In this document: piece by piece, positions 27,243-36,353 of the stretch
How the letters are laid out: each line of letters opens with the position of its first letter
How positions within the stretch are numbered: the stretch's first letter is position 1
Assembly: GCF_003428165.1 (NCBI RefSeq)
Contig: NZ_QLIQ01000028.1
Coordinates: 1-43,109, forward strand
DNA length: 43,109 nucleotides
Direction: 5' to 3'
Source of the DNA: Cysteiniphilum litorale
GTDB lineage: Bacteria > Pseudomonadota > Gammaproteobacteria > Francisellales > Francisellaceae
Made by a program: the position numbers and the translations under genes
The notes under the pieces: model-generated
Told to the model about the DNA's origin: nothing
Databases searched by the model: none
Seen by the model: the letters and a program-made list of their open reading frames with translations, nothing else

Positions 27243-28487
27243 TTAAAATTGAGCATCAGCCATAATTTTGACCAATGCTTGATAATGCCCATCTGGTTTT
27301 GTTGCTAGATTGGAAGCAAGAAAACGTAGTTGAGCGTAATTAATGTTTTTATCAGTTTGTATATCGATAGTGTTCATGGGCATGAACTGATTTTCTGCAT
27401 GGCAAAACTCAGCGGAACTATCGTTACATTCAGATAAAAACACCTTGAGCGGGATTGTTACTGTGGTTAAATTTAAATTTTTTAGCGCACAATAACTTTG
27501 GTTATCATGCTGCACTTGTTCATCACATATTAATCTGTACTTTAAGCCAGTAATGGATTGGTTAGTCGTATAAGTTAAAATGATTTTTTCATTGTGATCA
27601 CTCACATAGTTATTGACATTTGATGGATCCGGTATAAGTGTTACATTAAGAGATTTAGATTGGTTGTTCTGAAAATAGAAGTTAGAACTAAAAGGTATGC
27701 TAACGACTATCCCGCCTGAGTCAAATTGGAATCGATAGCTTCCATTAGTAATATGTGTATCGACATTATTTGGGGTAGTTATAGAGTTTACGCCCATTGT
27801 TGAGCTATTAGAATGTGTTGTTGTTGATAGCGACCAGTGACCACCTTGTAAACTGGCTAGCTTATTAGTTTCAATACCATAATAGCTTGCAGTAGCAACT
27901 TGTTGCCATGGATTTCCAAAGTCATTAATAGTAAAAGAAGTATTAATGCAATTGGGTTTTATGAGTGCTTCGGTATAGTAAGCATAATTTTTTTGCCAGA
28001 ATATACATTCATTACTAAATGTAACGCTAATATTGTTATTGGGGTCTAGAGGTTTTATTTTAACTAGAAGAGCAATTTGCTTGATATTTATTTGTTTATT
28101 TTGACTACCATATTGTAGCGTTAGGTCTGAAGATAATGTATCTAATGGAAGCATTTGGAAATGACTTACAGAATTAATACCTTCATTAACCGTAAGTAAG
28201 ACTTTATCCTGTTCATACACTTGTTTCCAACCTATTAACGTGCTATCAACTAATTGCTCTTCAATGGATGATAATTTTTCCGCTCCATAGCCTTGTATGT
28301 TTAGTAAACTATCACCATTGCTATTGAGTTGGAGCGTTATACGGTTTTGCTTATCTATAGTATCTTGATAGTTAATATCTATTGCGTAAGAGAGTCCAGA
28401 TAGCATCCAAAGCAGAATGCTTAAATACTTAATATTATTGATCATATGATAACTAAGTGACTCTAATATATTGTTACTGTATGACAT
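27243..28487 (-). CDS. CS1-type minor tip adhesin (CooD/CfaE-like)
   Basis: This exported protein of about 414 residues lies between usher and subunits, where a tip adhesin is expected. It has six cysteines, in NECIFWQ, KPNCINT, LICDEQ, SYCALK, SECNDS and EFCHAEN. The C-terminal domain closes with LATKPDGHYQALVKIMADAQF, matching the CS1-class subunit ending. The N-terminal portion would carry receptor binding. Start choice is uncertain. GGGAG is six bases before ATG 28487, which overlaps the usher end by 14 bases. A later ATG (28445) gives a more compact signal peptide (MINNIKYLSILL...SYA) but has no SD. Confidence 0.7.
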   Translation of the reverse strand: MSYSNNILESLSYHMINNIKYLSILLWMLSGLSYAIDINYQDTIDKQNRITLQLNSNGDSLLNIQGYGAEKLSSIEEQLVDSTLIGWKQVYEQDKVLLTVNEGINSVSHFQMLPLDTLSSDLTLQYGSQNKQINIKQIALLVKIKPLDPNNNISVTFSNECIFWQKNYAYYTEALIKPNCINTSFTINDFGNPWQQVATASYYGIETNKLASLQGGHWSLSTTTHSNSSTMGVNSITTPNNVDTHITNGSYRFQFDSGGIVVSIPFSSNFYFQNNQSKSLNVTLIPDPSNVNNYVSDHNEKIILTYTTNQSITGLKYRLICDEQVQHDNQSYCALKNLNLTTVTIPLKVFLSECNDSSAEFCHAENQFMPMNTIDIQTDKNINYAQLRFLASNLATKPDGHYQALVKIMADAQF

Positions 28488-30975
28488 CATAATCTCCCGC
28501 GTTTTGGTGACTGCAGTTAATCTCTCCTAACCAATAACCGTCATATAATTTTGACGTTTGTATTTGACTAAGAGAAAATTCGTGTGGTTTATTTTGATGT
28601 TGACTGACGAAATTGAAGTTTGGGTTGTTTCTATTAACACCTAAAGTAAAATAGCCATTATCATCGCTATAAGTGCTATTGATTGAATTACTAACTTTCA
28701 CATGCTTCAATGGTTCACCATTGCATATCAATTGCCCACTAATAATTATTATGTGAATTGCTGTATGTGTTATTGAAAATACGTTCCCAGGATATAAAAC
28801 AAATTCATTTATATTAGTATCTAGCAGAAGTGAGTTTTTTGTTTCTTTATTGATGCTGATATATGATTCATATTTTTTGTAAGGAGGTAATGGAATAAAA
28901 TTAGTGCCAGTTGTTATAGGATATGAAGTGCCGTTAATGTTAATTGATAAGGTATCTTCGATATCATTATCCAGATATATCACAGCACCAGCATTTGATT
29001 TTTGTTGGTTTGGCAATAACGAGCGTTCTTGATCTATGACTAGGCTTCCACTTAAATTTCCTGATATAACTTGTGTAGTCAAATTTTCATTGTTTTGAGT
29101 AATGTTTGTATTAATATTGCCTAAAGCATAATTACTATTAAACGAAGTGCTAGCATTGATCATGGAGCTATTTTGATTATATGAGCCACCAATATTCATA
29201 TCTGAAATAATTAAGTTATCATCAATATTAGGCGAGTAATTAATATTTGATGAGATTAACTTATCCTTAGGATTGTATAAGGTATCTAAGTTTATACTGC
29301 CATTTTCATCGAAATTATATGTTAACTCTAATCCAATATAGTAATTGGTGTTAAATTTTGAGAGGCTGCTATTATGATTTTCATTGAGTAATAATGATGC
29401 GTTTGTACGCAATGTGAATCCATGGCGCTTAAAGAGAGTATTGCTATAAATAAAATTATAATTTTTAAGATGATTCTTAAAGTTATAGTTTATATTGGAT
29501 GATAATGAGCCAAATGATTGCATGTTTAAAGATAAGGACATGCTTAAATTGTTGTTGCTTATATAAAAAGGAGACTTTTCATTAGAGCCTTGTTGTTGAG
29601 TATAGCTAGTGCCAATAGATAGAATATTATAAAACGACTTATTTAAGTTAGCGGTCAGAGCAATCCCACCATCTGTATCGACACCGATATTAGCATTGCC
29701 AGTGATGCCGTAAGGAAGCATAAGTTGATTGCTGAACTCAAAAACAGATAAGCGGCCAATCATATAAGCTGAAGCTCCGCTTAACATATAGCGATTAAGA
29801 ACAAAATTAATATTACCTCCAAAATAAAGGTGATTAAAGGAGTCCACTGTGACTGGCTCGTTATATGTTGGAGAAGATGCCACTCCTCCCCATAAAGAAT
29901 AAGAAAAGCCTAAATCAGGATCTAAGGTAGATAAGTCAAAGGGTTTATTAATAATTTTCGTTAATGTATTCACGAGTATATCCCCTTCACGGATTTCTAT
30001 GCGCACGGGATATACCCCACCTGGAAAGTTTGCTGTATTTAATTCATGTGTGCCAAGTTCAAAATTTTGGATACTTAATAAATTATTATCTTTATAAACC
30101 CTTACAGTTGATTGTCTTGGAATAAATAAAATGATCGGAATCAATGAGCCCTGTGATTTGTTTAATAATAAGTTATTGCTGGAATAGAAGCTTAATGCAA
30201 TGCTGTTACCACTATAGCCATAATTCGTTGCCGTATTTCTTGAGCTAAAGACGCTATTTCCTTGGCTAAACCCAAAACTCAAAGCGCTTTTTTTGAAATC
30301 ATGGAGTACTAATAGTTGTGATAAGTTGGCTTTTATATTTACTTGATTTGAGGTGCTAAAGTAACCGTTAGTAAGTAATCTAGTATTACCATAACTTGTG
30401 ATATTATTTAATGCTAATGATGCGACGTTACTTGTGTTTGGGCTGATAGTTGTTGCAGCATTTAAATTATATTTAAAAATAGATGACAGATACTGATTTG
30501 ATGGTGATTGTAGGTATTGTAATTGATTAGTTTTTTGAGTTTCAAAAAGCTTTGTATTAATAGTTAAGTTCATGGTTAAAGATTCTAGACTAAATTGTGC
30601 ATATAAAATTTGTTCAGACTTATGACATAGACCCTTTGATATTAATTCATCTGGACATAATATGATTTGATTGATGGGGAGTGTTTCAAAAATATGATAA
30701 ATTATGGGTTTAAGTTGTAATTTTTTAGAAAGCGTTTTTAAATCTTTAAATTTAATGGTTTTTTCATCAATTATTTCAATAAAATAGTTACCTAGATCTT
30801 CATCTTGATATCTAACATTAATCATGATTCCATGATCTTTTAATTGAGCACGAAACTCATCGGGAACTGCATTCCAATCTAGTGTCGGAGATATATCGTT
30901 ACCATAAGTAAATGTATTAATTAGAAGGAATAAAATTAGGCTTAAATTTTTTTTGTTTACTACTTTGTAGCACAT
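28474..30975 (-). CDS. Outer-membrane usher of the CS1/alternate class
   Basis: This 833-residue usher is of the CooC/TcfC/CfaC kind, clearly different from the FimD-like usher at 10146. The signal peptide is about 1-25. The N-terminal region PDEFRAQLKDHGIMINVRYQDEDLG matches the start of CS1-type ushers. A plug-like segment contains FIPRQSTVRVYKDNNLL and PGGVYPVRIEI. A long Asn/Ser/Tyr-rich barrel follows. The C-terminus has the CooC_C-like carboxypeptidase-regulatory-type fold (GQLICNGEPLKHVKVSN...DDNGYF). It passes CS1-type subunits through the outer membrane. GAGGG seven bases from the ATG is a good SD. Confidence 0.88.
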   Translation of the reverse strand: MCYKVVNKKNLSLILFLLINTFTYGNDISPTLDWNAVPDEFRAQLKDHGIMINVRYQDEDLGNYFIEIIDEKTIKFKDLKTLSKKLQLKPIIYHIFETLPINQIILCPDELISKGLCHKSEQILYAQFSLESLTMNLTINTKLFETQKTNQLQYLQSPSNQYLSSIFKYNLNAATTISPNTSNVASLALNNITSYGNTRLLTNGYFSTSNQVNIKANLSQLLVLHDFKKSALSFGFSQGNSVFSSRNTATNYGYSGNSIALSFYSSNNLLLNKSQGSLIPIILFIPRQSTVRVYKDNNLLSIQNFELGTHELNTANFPGGVYPVRIEIREGDILVNTLTKIINKPFDLSTLDPDLGFSYSLWGGVASSPTYNEPVTVDSFNHLYFGGNINFVLNRYMLSGASAYMIGRLSVFEFSNQLMLPYGITGNANIGVDTDGGIALTANLNKSFYNILSIGTSYTQQQGSNEKSPFYISNNNLSMSLSLNMQSFGSLSSNINYNFKNHLKNYNFIYSNTLFKRHGFTLRTNASLLLNENHNSSLSKFNTNYYIGLELTYNFDENGSINLDTLYNPKDKLISSNINYSPNIDDNLIISDMNIGGSYNQNSSMINASTSFNSNYALGNINTNITQNNENLTTQVISGNLSGSLVIDQERSLLPNQQKSNAGAVIYLDNDIEDTLSININGTSYPITTGTNFIPLPPYKKYESYISINKETKNSLLLDTNINEFVLYPGNVFSITHTAIHIIIISGQLICNGEPLKHVKVSNSINSTYSDDNGYFTLGVNRNNPNFNFVSQHQNKPHEFSLSQIQTSKLYDGYWLGEINCSHQNAGDYDVIQ

Positions 30976-30992
30976 AATATTTCCCTCGCCGC

Positions 30993-31022
30993 AAGCTATT
31001 TATCATGATGTCTAAATAGCTT
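30993..31022 (-). promoter_or_regulatory. Intercistronic hairpin between chaperone and usher genes
   Basis: AAGCTATTTA (30993-31002) is perfectly complementary to TAAATAGCTT (31013-31022), giving a 10-bp stem with a 10-base loop. It lies 18 bases before the usher start on the minus strand, directly upstream of the usher SD. No U-run follows it. It could partly shield usher translation or protect the chaperone message. Confidence 0.5.
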
Positions 31023-31062
31023 ATTTATTAAAGTTTATATGTTTGCGGGGAGGGGGGAGATT

Positions 31063-31905
31063 CTAATTAGTGATATTAATATACTCTCTAGATTGTTCTT
31101 CACCCATAAGCTTAGTAATAATTACTTCACTCTTAAAATTAGATAAATCAAGTATTCGTTCATTATTAGGATAAAGCCTTACTTTATAAGTAGTATATCC
31201 ATCTTTACTACATGCAACCCTTATGGCTAAGTTATTTTCAGGCATATTAGTTGTTTCTTTGCTCGGTATACATTGACCACTTAGGCTATACATTAGCAAT
31301 GAATTACCCTTATTTTTCATTGTAATAATATTATCTGACTGAACTAATTCAGATGTATAGTTAGGTATTTTAGGTTCAATAACAATAGCTGTAGATACGC
31401 CCATGCCAACTACGGTTTGCGCCCTTAATTTTTCGAGTTCATCTTCATCAATATCAAAACCATATTTCTTCTCAGGTATAACTGGTTGAAATGAAACTCG
31501 ATAAAAAGCTAAGTCATTGTTATTATGTCCCTTTGGCATGATAAGTCGAACTTGAGCTGAGTGTTTTGGTAAAATAATTAGTCTACTGGGTGTGATGAAG
31601 ATAGATTCAGACATATCCTTAGGGGTCATTTCTATGCTTTTTTCTTTTTGTCCATTCTCGTTAAATGGGTTTTCAACACGGTATAATTTGACAATATAAT
31701 ATAATGCGCTCTTGCAACTATTATTAGTGAGTTTTTTTGTTAATATCATTTGACCGGATTGATTATCTTGAGTCTGGTGCCAGTAATCAAATAGCCCATC
31801 AACGGAAATGCCACCCGAGCAATCTTTGTATGGAGCAGCATACACCTGTAATGCGGAACTAAAAAGTATAAATAATATAGTTTGGATAGATAATTTTGAA
31901 ATCAT
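31063..31905 (-). CDS. Periplasmic chaperone of the CS1/alternate class
   Basis: This 280-residue chaperone is first in the operon. I start at ATG 31905 because GAGGGG lies seven bases upstream and the N-terminus then is a signal peptide (MISKLSIQTILFILFSSALQVYA); the frame is open further upstream without an SD. Family features are the edge strand with basic residues IILPKHSAQVRLIMPKG, then FYRVSFQPVIPEKK and GVSTAIVIEPK, and a Cys pair in the C-terminal domain (GQCIPS and VACSKD). It would hold the CS1-like subunits in the periplasm. The low similarity to the PapD-type chaperone at 12613 supports two independently acquired pilus systems. Confidence 0.85.
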   Translation of the reverse strand: MISKLSIQTILFILFSSALQVYAAPYKDCSGGISVDGLFDYWHQTQDNQSGQMILTKKLTNNSCKSALYYIVKLYRVENPFNENGQKEKSIEMTPKDMSESIFITPSRLIILPKHSAQVRLIMPKGHNNNDLAFYRVSFQPVIPEKKYGFDIDEDELEKLRAQTVVGMGVSTAIVIEPKIPNYTSELVQSDNIITMKNKGNSLLMYSLSGQCIPSKETTNMPENNLAIRVACSKDGYTTYKVRLYPNNERILDLSNFKSEVIITKLMGEEQSREYINITN

Positions 31906-31956
31906 TATTATGCCCCTCATTTGTTTTGTGATCTTATTACAACCTGTTAATGGTAA

Positions 31957-31989
31957 AATATAGACGGTTTTTTTTTTTTGTGTTTGCAA
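31957..31989 (-). promoter_or_regulatory. Possible slippage-sensitive promoter with a 12-base A/T run
   Basis: On the minus strand TTGCAA (31984-31989) and TATATT (31957-31962) flank a run of 12 A (31968-31979). The distance between the hexamers is 21 bases, too long for good promoter activity. Loss of about four A residues would restore 17. It lies about 50 bases before the chaperone start codon. The layout resembles known phase-variable pilus promoters, but the hexamers are only guessed. Confidence 0.35.
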
Positions 31990-32005
31990 GATGATATTTC
32001 CAAGC

Positions 32006-32052
32006 GAAATCAAGGATTGTCAAAACCTTTAGATACAGGATCACTTGATTTC
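32006..32052. repeat. Inverted repeat upstream of the CS1-like operon
   Basis: GAAATCAAG (32006-32014) and CTTGATTTC (32044-32052) are perfect inverted copies 29 bases apart. Between them the minus strand has a TTGACA (-35-like). Placement just upstream of the candidate promoter suggests a regulator binding pair or a leader structure. No regulator gene is nearby. Confidence 0.4.
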
Positions 32053-32196
32053 CTTTGTAAATTCCATTTTCATGGGACATTGCACCATCTATAAAGTATT
32101 TGCGCATTTTGGATATGTAGTAGTTGCTTGTTTATAAAATTGTGACACTACCTTGAGCGCTGGCATGATGCTTTTATGTTTTATTATATTTTGAGA

Positions 32197-33321
32197 TTAT
32201 TTTGGTTCGGTGAATTTGGCGAGCATTTCCTCGATCAGCTGTAACTGTAGCTTCATCACCGTTTTGGCAATCGTTTGCTTATTGCGAATATTCTTAAGTG
32301 CTAAACCATAGTCATATTCGGTTAACGCTTTTTGAATTTTGGCACTTAAACATATATTAGATATGGCATGCGCTGAGTTTTGATAAAGGTGTCTTAGTGC
32401 TATTTGAAAATCATTAAACGCGGATTTATTGCGCAATGCATCAATTGCTTTGAATGTTTGTAATATTTCTTTTTCTGAATGCTGTTGTAATGTGCTGAAA
32501 AACCAATGGTGGCGATAGAGTCTAAGGCTAAGTGTTTGAGTGCTTTTCGGTGGTTTAAGCTCATTTAATACATTTATAAGTGCTTGCTCGCTGTCTAAAT
32601 GCATGAACAGTAAAGCAAATAAAATATCATGATTTTCACATTGTAATTCAATTGCACCTAATAATGGTTTAAGTCTAGTTATTGCTAATGTTTGTAAAGG
32701 TTTAAGAATATGTTCAAAGGCACCTAGCTGTTGTAATGTTGATAAGAAAACCTCGAAGTTTGGCGTGTTTAAGGCACGTATAAACTCTTGCAAAATGCGC
32801 TCGTGAGATAATGCTTCAAGCTCGTTATTAGTAATAATGTTTTGCATAAGTTTCAAGGTTTCATCGGCAATGGTAAATCCAAGGTAATGAAGCTTGGCAG
32901 CAAAGCGCGCAACACGCAGCACGCGCAAAGGATCCTCGCAAAAAGCATCACTAACATGGCGAAGTTTTTTGTTTTTGATATCTTCTTGACCATTAAAAGG
33001 GTCATGCAGTTGCCCATTTTCATCAATTGCCATGGCATTAATGGTGAGATCTCGTCGCTTCAAATCTTCAATCAATGACACTTCATCCGTGTTAAATGTA
33101 AAGGCTTGATAGCCACGACCTGTTTTTATTTCCGTGCGTGCTAGTGCGTATTCCTCGTGTGTTTTTGGATGTAAAAACACAGGAAAATTTTTACCTACCT
33201 GAATAAATCCACGCTTTAGCATGTCTAATGGCTTGGCATTAACCACTAGCCAGTCATGATCCTTGACAGGGAGGTGTAATAATTGATCGCGGACAGCGCC
33301 GCCGACTAAATACGTTTGCAT
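32197..33321 (-). CDS. cca: CCA tRNA nucleotidyltransferase
   Basis: This 374-residue class II CCA-adding enzyme builds or repairs the 3' CCA of tRNAs. Residues 7-12 give GGAVRD, D21 and D23 are the metal-binding DxD (KDHDW), 89-98 read [10 protein letters not shown], and [16 protein letters not shown] follows. It is shorter than E. coli Cca (412 aa). I see no HxxH/HD phosphohydrolase motif in the C-terminal part, where [15 protein letters not shown] and a helical tail lie instead, so the extra phosphatase activity of the enterobacterial protein is probably absent. It is divergent from msbA; the 98-base gap between them holds both promoters. The SD is weak. Confidence 0.93.
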   Translation of the reverse strand: MQTYLVGGAVRDQLLHLPVKDHDWLVVNAKPLDMLKRGFIQVGKNFPVFLHPKTHEEYALARTEIKTGRGYQAFTFNTDEVSLIEDLKRRDLTINAMAIDENGQLHDPFNGQEDIKNKKLRHVSDAFCEDPLRVLRVARFAAKLHYLGFTIADETLKLMQNIITNNELEALSHERILQEFIRALNTPNFEVFLSTLQQLGAFEHILKPLQTLAITRLKPLLGAIELQCENHDILFALLFMHLDSEQALINVLNELKPPKSTQTLSLRLYRHHWFFSTLQQHSEKEILQTFKAIDALRNKSAFNDFQIALRHLYQNSAHAISNICLSAKIQKALTEYDYGLALKNIRNKQTIAKTVMKLQLQLIEEMLAKFTEPK

Positions 33322-33419
33322 GTTTATTGTAGCTTAAGCGAGCTTATTCTTTATGTTATCAGTAAATTTAGGTAAACTCTGTGACAATTTGGCTTCTTAA
33401 ATAAAATAAAGATAAAAAT

Positions 33420-35189
33420 ATGCAAAATATGCACGTTTCTGAAAATGCGAATAAGAAAACCTATAGTCTGTACAAAAGATTGCTATGGGAAGTCAGATCG
33501 CTATGGCCGCTTCTATTAATCTCTGTCATTGGTAGTATTATCTATTCGGCGTGTGATGCCTATGCGATGTATTTGATTAAACCGTTATTAAATAAAGGCT
33601 TTACCCCGACAGGAGGTGAGTTTTTAAAGGGCATTGCCTTGGTGTTTTTACTTCTGTTTACTTTGCGTGGTGTTGGCTCGTTCTTATCATCATTCTTTAT
33701 GGGTAAACTTGGTGCGCAAGTTGTTTATCGTTTTCGCAAGCGTATGTTTGGCAAGTTTTTAGATCTTCCCGCGCATTATTATGATAAAACCTCATCAGGT
33801 AAATTGCTCTCTAAGCTTTTATATAACGTCGATCAAGTAACCAGTGCCACGGGCTCTGCGATTATCACTGTCGTGCAGGATGGCACCTTTGTCATTGGAT
33901 TGATTATTGTGATGGTGGTGACCAGTTGGCAGTTATCAATTACAGTGATTGTTGTTGCCCCTTTTCTTGCAGTTTTTATCACTTGGATCAGTAAGAAGTT
34001 CCGCCATTATAGTCGTAATACCCAATCAGCGATGGGCTCGGTAACACACTTTGCTGAAGAAGCCTTGATTAACTACAAAGAAATCCGCGTCTTTGGTGGG
34101 CAAAAATATCAACTGCAAAAGTTTGATCACAACCTAAGCTATACCTATCGCCAACAAATCAAAACTCTCATGCTTGATGGTTTATCTTCACCAATTATTC
34201 AATTTATTGGTGCGATTGTTATCGCGGTGATTTTGTTTATCGTGGCAACCTATGGCTTAAAGGAAGGTGGCTGGCTTGATGCCGGTGGTTTCGTTGCCTT
34301 TTTTGCATCAATGATGGCGATTTTAAAACCGATTAAAAATTTAACTAATGTTAACTCAACCATTCAAAAAGCAATTGCGGCAACTGAAGATATCTTTGAG
34401 ATCTTGGATGCGAAATCTGAAGAAGATAAGGGTAGCAAGCAATTATCACATGTCAAAGGGCAAGTTGAATTTAAAGATTTAAGCTTCTCTTATCCGGAGT
34501 CTCAGCAAGTGGTATTAAAACATATCAGCTTAATCGCAAAACCTGGGCAAACGATTGCTTTAGTTGGGCGATCAGGTGGTGGTAAAACCACGATGGTGAA
34601 CTTGTTAGCACGCTTCTATCAACCAACAAAGGGGCAGATTCTACTAGATAATGAGGATATGCAATCACTGACTTTGGTAAACTTGCGTAGTCATATTTCA
34701 TTGGTGTCGCAGCATGTTAACCTGTTTGATGATACAATCTTTCATAATATCGCCTACGGTCGTGATGGCGAGGTTAGTGAGGAAGAAGTGATTGAAGCGG
34801 CAAAAGCTGCTAATGCTTGGGATTTTATTGAGAAGCTGCCTAAAGGCTTATATACCGAAGTCGGACAAAATGGTCTAAGTCTATCTGGCGGGCAGCGCCA
34901 ACGTGTTGCGATTGCTCGAGCTCTTTTGAAAAATGCGCCGGTATTAATCCTCGATGAAGCAACCAGTGCACTGGATAATGAGTCTGAGCGCATAGTGCAG
35001 CAAGCATTAGAGCGCTTAATGAAAGATCGCACGACCTTTGTTGTTGCCCATAGGCTATCAACGGTCGAACACGCTGATAAGATTGTGGTGATGGATGGCG
35101 GTGAGATTGTTGAAATGGGAAGGCACAAAGACCTATTGCAAAATGAAAACGGCTTATATTATCAGCTTTATCATCAATCGCTGCATTAA
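33420..35189 (+). CDS. msbA: Lipid A export ATP-binding/permease protein MsbA
   Basis: This 589-residue half-transporter works as a homodimer to flip the lipid A core across the inner membrane. The N-terminal half has six membrane helices (first near 30-60, last near 255-310). The ATPase half has Walker A GRSGGGKTT (about 383-391), LSGGQ (about 488-492), Walker B VLILDEA (about 506-512) and the switch histidine in VVAHRLS. The length is close to E. coli MsbA (582 aa). It is followed 12 bases later by lpxK, the usual gammaproteobacterial pair. A weak AAAGA precedes the ATG, and a second in-frame ATG lies nine bases on. Confidence 0.96.
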   Translation: MQNMHVSENANKKTYSLYKRLLWEVRSLWPLLLISVIGSIIYSACDAYAMYLIKPLLNKGFTPTGGEFLKGIALVFLLLFTLRGVGSFLSSFFMGKLGAQVVYRFRKRMFGKFLDLPAHYYDKTSSGKLLSKLLYNVDQVTSATGSAIITVVQDGTFVIGLIIVMVVTSWQLSITVIVVAPFLAVFITWISKKFRHYSRNTQSAMGSVTHFAEEALINYKEIRVFGGQKYQLQKFDHNLSYTYRQQIKTLMLDGLSSPIIQFIGAIVIAVILFIVATYGLKEGGWLDAGGFVAFFASMMAILKPIKNLTNVNSTIQKAIAATEDIFEILDAKSEEDKGSKQLSHVKGQVEFKDLSFSYPESQQVVLKHISLIAKPGQTIALVGRSGGGKTTMVNLLARFYQPTKGQILLDNEDMQSLTLVNLRSHISLVSQHVNLFDDTIFHNIAYGRDGEVSEEEVIEAAKAANAWDFIEKLPKGLYTEVGQNGLSLSGGQRQRVAIARALLKNAPVLILDEATSALDNESERIVQQALERLMKDRTTFVVAHRLSTVEHADKIVVMDGGEIVEMGRHKDLLQNENGLYYQLYHQSLH

Positions 35190-35201
35190 GAGTCCTAAGT
35201 G

Positions 35202-36221
35202 ATGCAAAAGGATTGGTACACAGTGCATAAGACTTGGCGCGCAATGATCTTGGCACCCTTGTCATGGCTTTTTTCATACATTGCTAAGAAACGCAAAGTT
35301 AAGCTACAAAAAAAGGCTTATCAAAGTAAATTGCCGTTGATTGTCGTTGGCAATATTGCTGTTGGTGGCACGGGTAAAACGCCTGTGGTGCAGGCCATTT
35401 GCCAACATTTAAAAGAGCAAGGTTATCATCCAGCAATTATTACTCGTGGTTATGGTGGTAAAGCAACACACTATCCTTTTATGATAGATGAGAGGACGCC
35501 AGCAAGTATCTGTGGTGATGAGCCTTTTATGCTGCATCAGTTATTACCAGATACCCCAATTGTTATCTCACCTAAACGTGTCGAAGCGATTCAATATATC
35601 GAAGAGAAACTTAAGGCAGTTGACATCATTATTAGTGACGATGGTTTGCAGCATTATGCGATGCATCGAAATGTAGAAATTGCGGTGATTGATGGTCAGC
35701 GCCAATTTGGTAATGGTCTGTGTTTGCCAGCAGGTCCTTTGCGTGAACCTATTACACGCTTAGAAGAAGTTGATATGATGGTTATCAACGGTGGTGGTAG
35801 GGCAAGCGTAAGTAATAAAGCACAATATGATATGCAACTATTGCCACAAAGCTTAGTAAGTTTAGCAACAGGTCAGCAGTTTGCTATTGATCAATTACTG
35901 AAGTCCGTGGGGAGTACATGCTATGCTGTGGCAGGTATCGGTAATCCTAAGCGCTTTTTTAATACCTTAAAAAATCTAGGTTTTATGGTTGAGGAGTATC
36001 CTTTTAAAGATCATCACAGCTTTACACTTGATGATTTTAAAGCGATGAATGATAACATGCCGATGATTATGACGTACAAAGATGCGGTAAAATGCCAAGG
36101 ATTTGCCAAAGATAATTGGTATTACCTAGCGATATCACCTGAAATTGAAAAAGGATTCTTTGAGATATTAGATGAAAAACTCTCTCTGCTAGAGAGGGGA
36201 AAGGAGGGAGGAAAACTCTAA
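35202..36221 (+). CDS. lpxK: Tetraacyldisaccharide 4'-kinase (lipid A synthesis)
   Basis: This 339-residue membrane-associated kinase adds the 4'-phosphate of lipid A. The N-terminal hydrophobic helix (APLSWLFSYI) is followed by Walker A GNIAVGGTGKTP (about 50-61), then TRGYGGK and the DDGLQH motif characteristic of LpxK. A GTG immediately before the ATG at 35202 is an alternative start. The protein ends with a basic, low-complexity tail LSLLERGKEGGKL. This is encoded by a purine-rich palindromic stretch (CTCTCT-GCT-AGAGAG, then AGGGGAAAGGAGGGAGG, from about 36179), which looks like repeat-derived sequence fused to the 3' end. The catalytic part is complete. Confidence 0.95.
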   Translation: MQKDWYTVHKTWRAMILAPLSWLFSYIAKKRKVKLQKKAYQSKLPLIVVGNIAVGGTGKTPVVQAICQHLKEQGYHPAIITRGYGGKATHYPFMIDERTPASICGDEPFMLHQLLPDTPIVISPKRVEAIQYIEEKLKAVDIIISDDGLQHYAMHRNVEIAVIDGQRQFGNGLCLPAGPLREPITRLEEVDMMVINGGGRASVSNKAQYDMQLLPQSLVSLATGQQFAIDQLLKSVGSTCYAVAGIGNPKRFFNTLKNLGFMVEEYPFKDHHSFTLDDFKAMNDNMPMIMTYKDAVKCQGFAKDNWYYLAISPEIEKGFFEILDEKLSLLERGKEGGKL

Positions 36222-36263
36222 CAGAGAAACTTGTTTGATCAGTTGTTTTGAATTTTCTTTTGG

Positions 36264-36353
36264 TTATTTGATCATGAAGATTTGTGGTTGATCTGTGTCG
36301 TTATTAATCTTGCTTTGACGAACGTAGTCGATATATAAGTCAAATAATTTCAT
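36264..36353 (-). CDS. Possible 29-residue small protein
   Basis: In the 316-base gap after lpxK the minus strand has an excellent SD (AAGAGGTG, six bases before the ATG at 36353). It is followed by a 29-codon frame, MKLFDLYIDYVRQ...FMIK, amphipathic and ending in TAA. No family is recognised. The strength of the ribosome site is the only evidence that it is translated. A TTGAAA and a TATTCT lie upstream, but not at standard spacing. The rest of the gap shows nothing clear. Confidence 0.4.
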   Translation of the reverse strand: MKLFDLYIDYVRQSKINNDTDQPQIFMIK

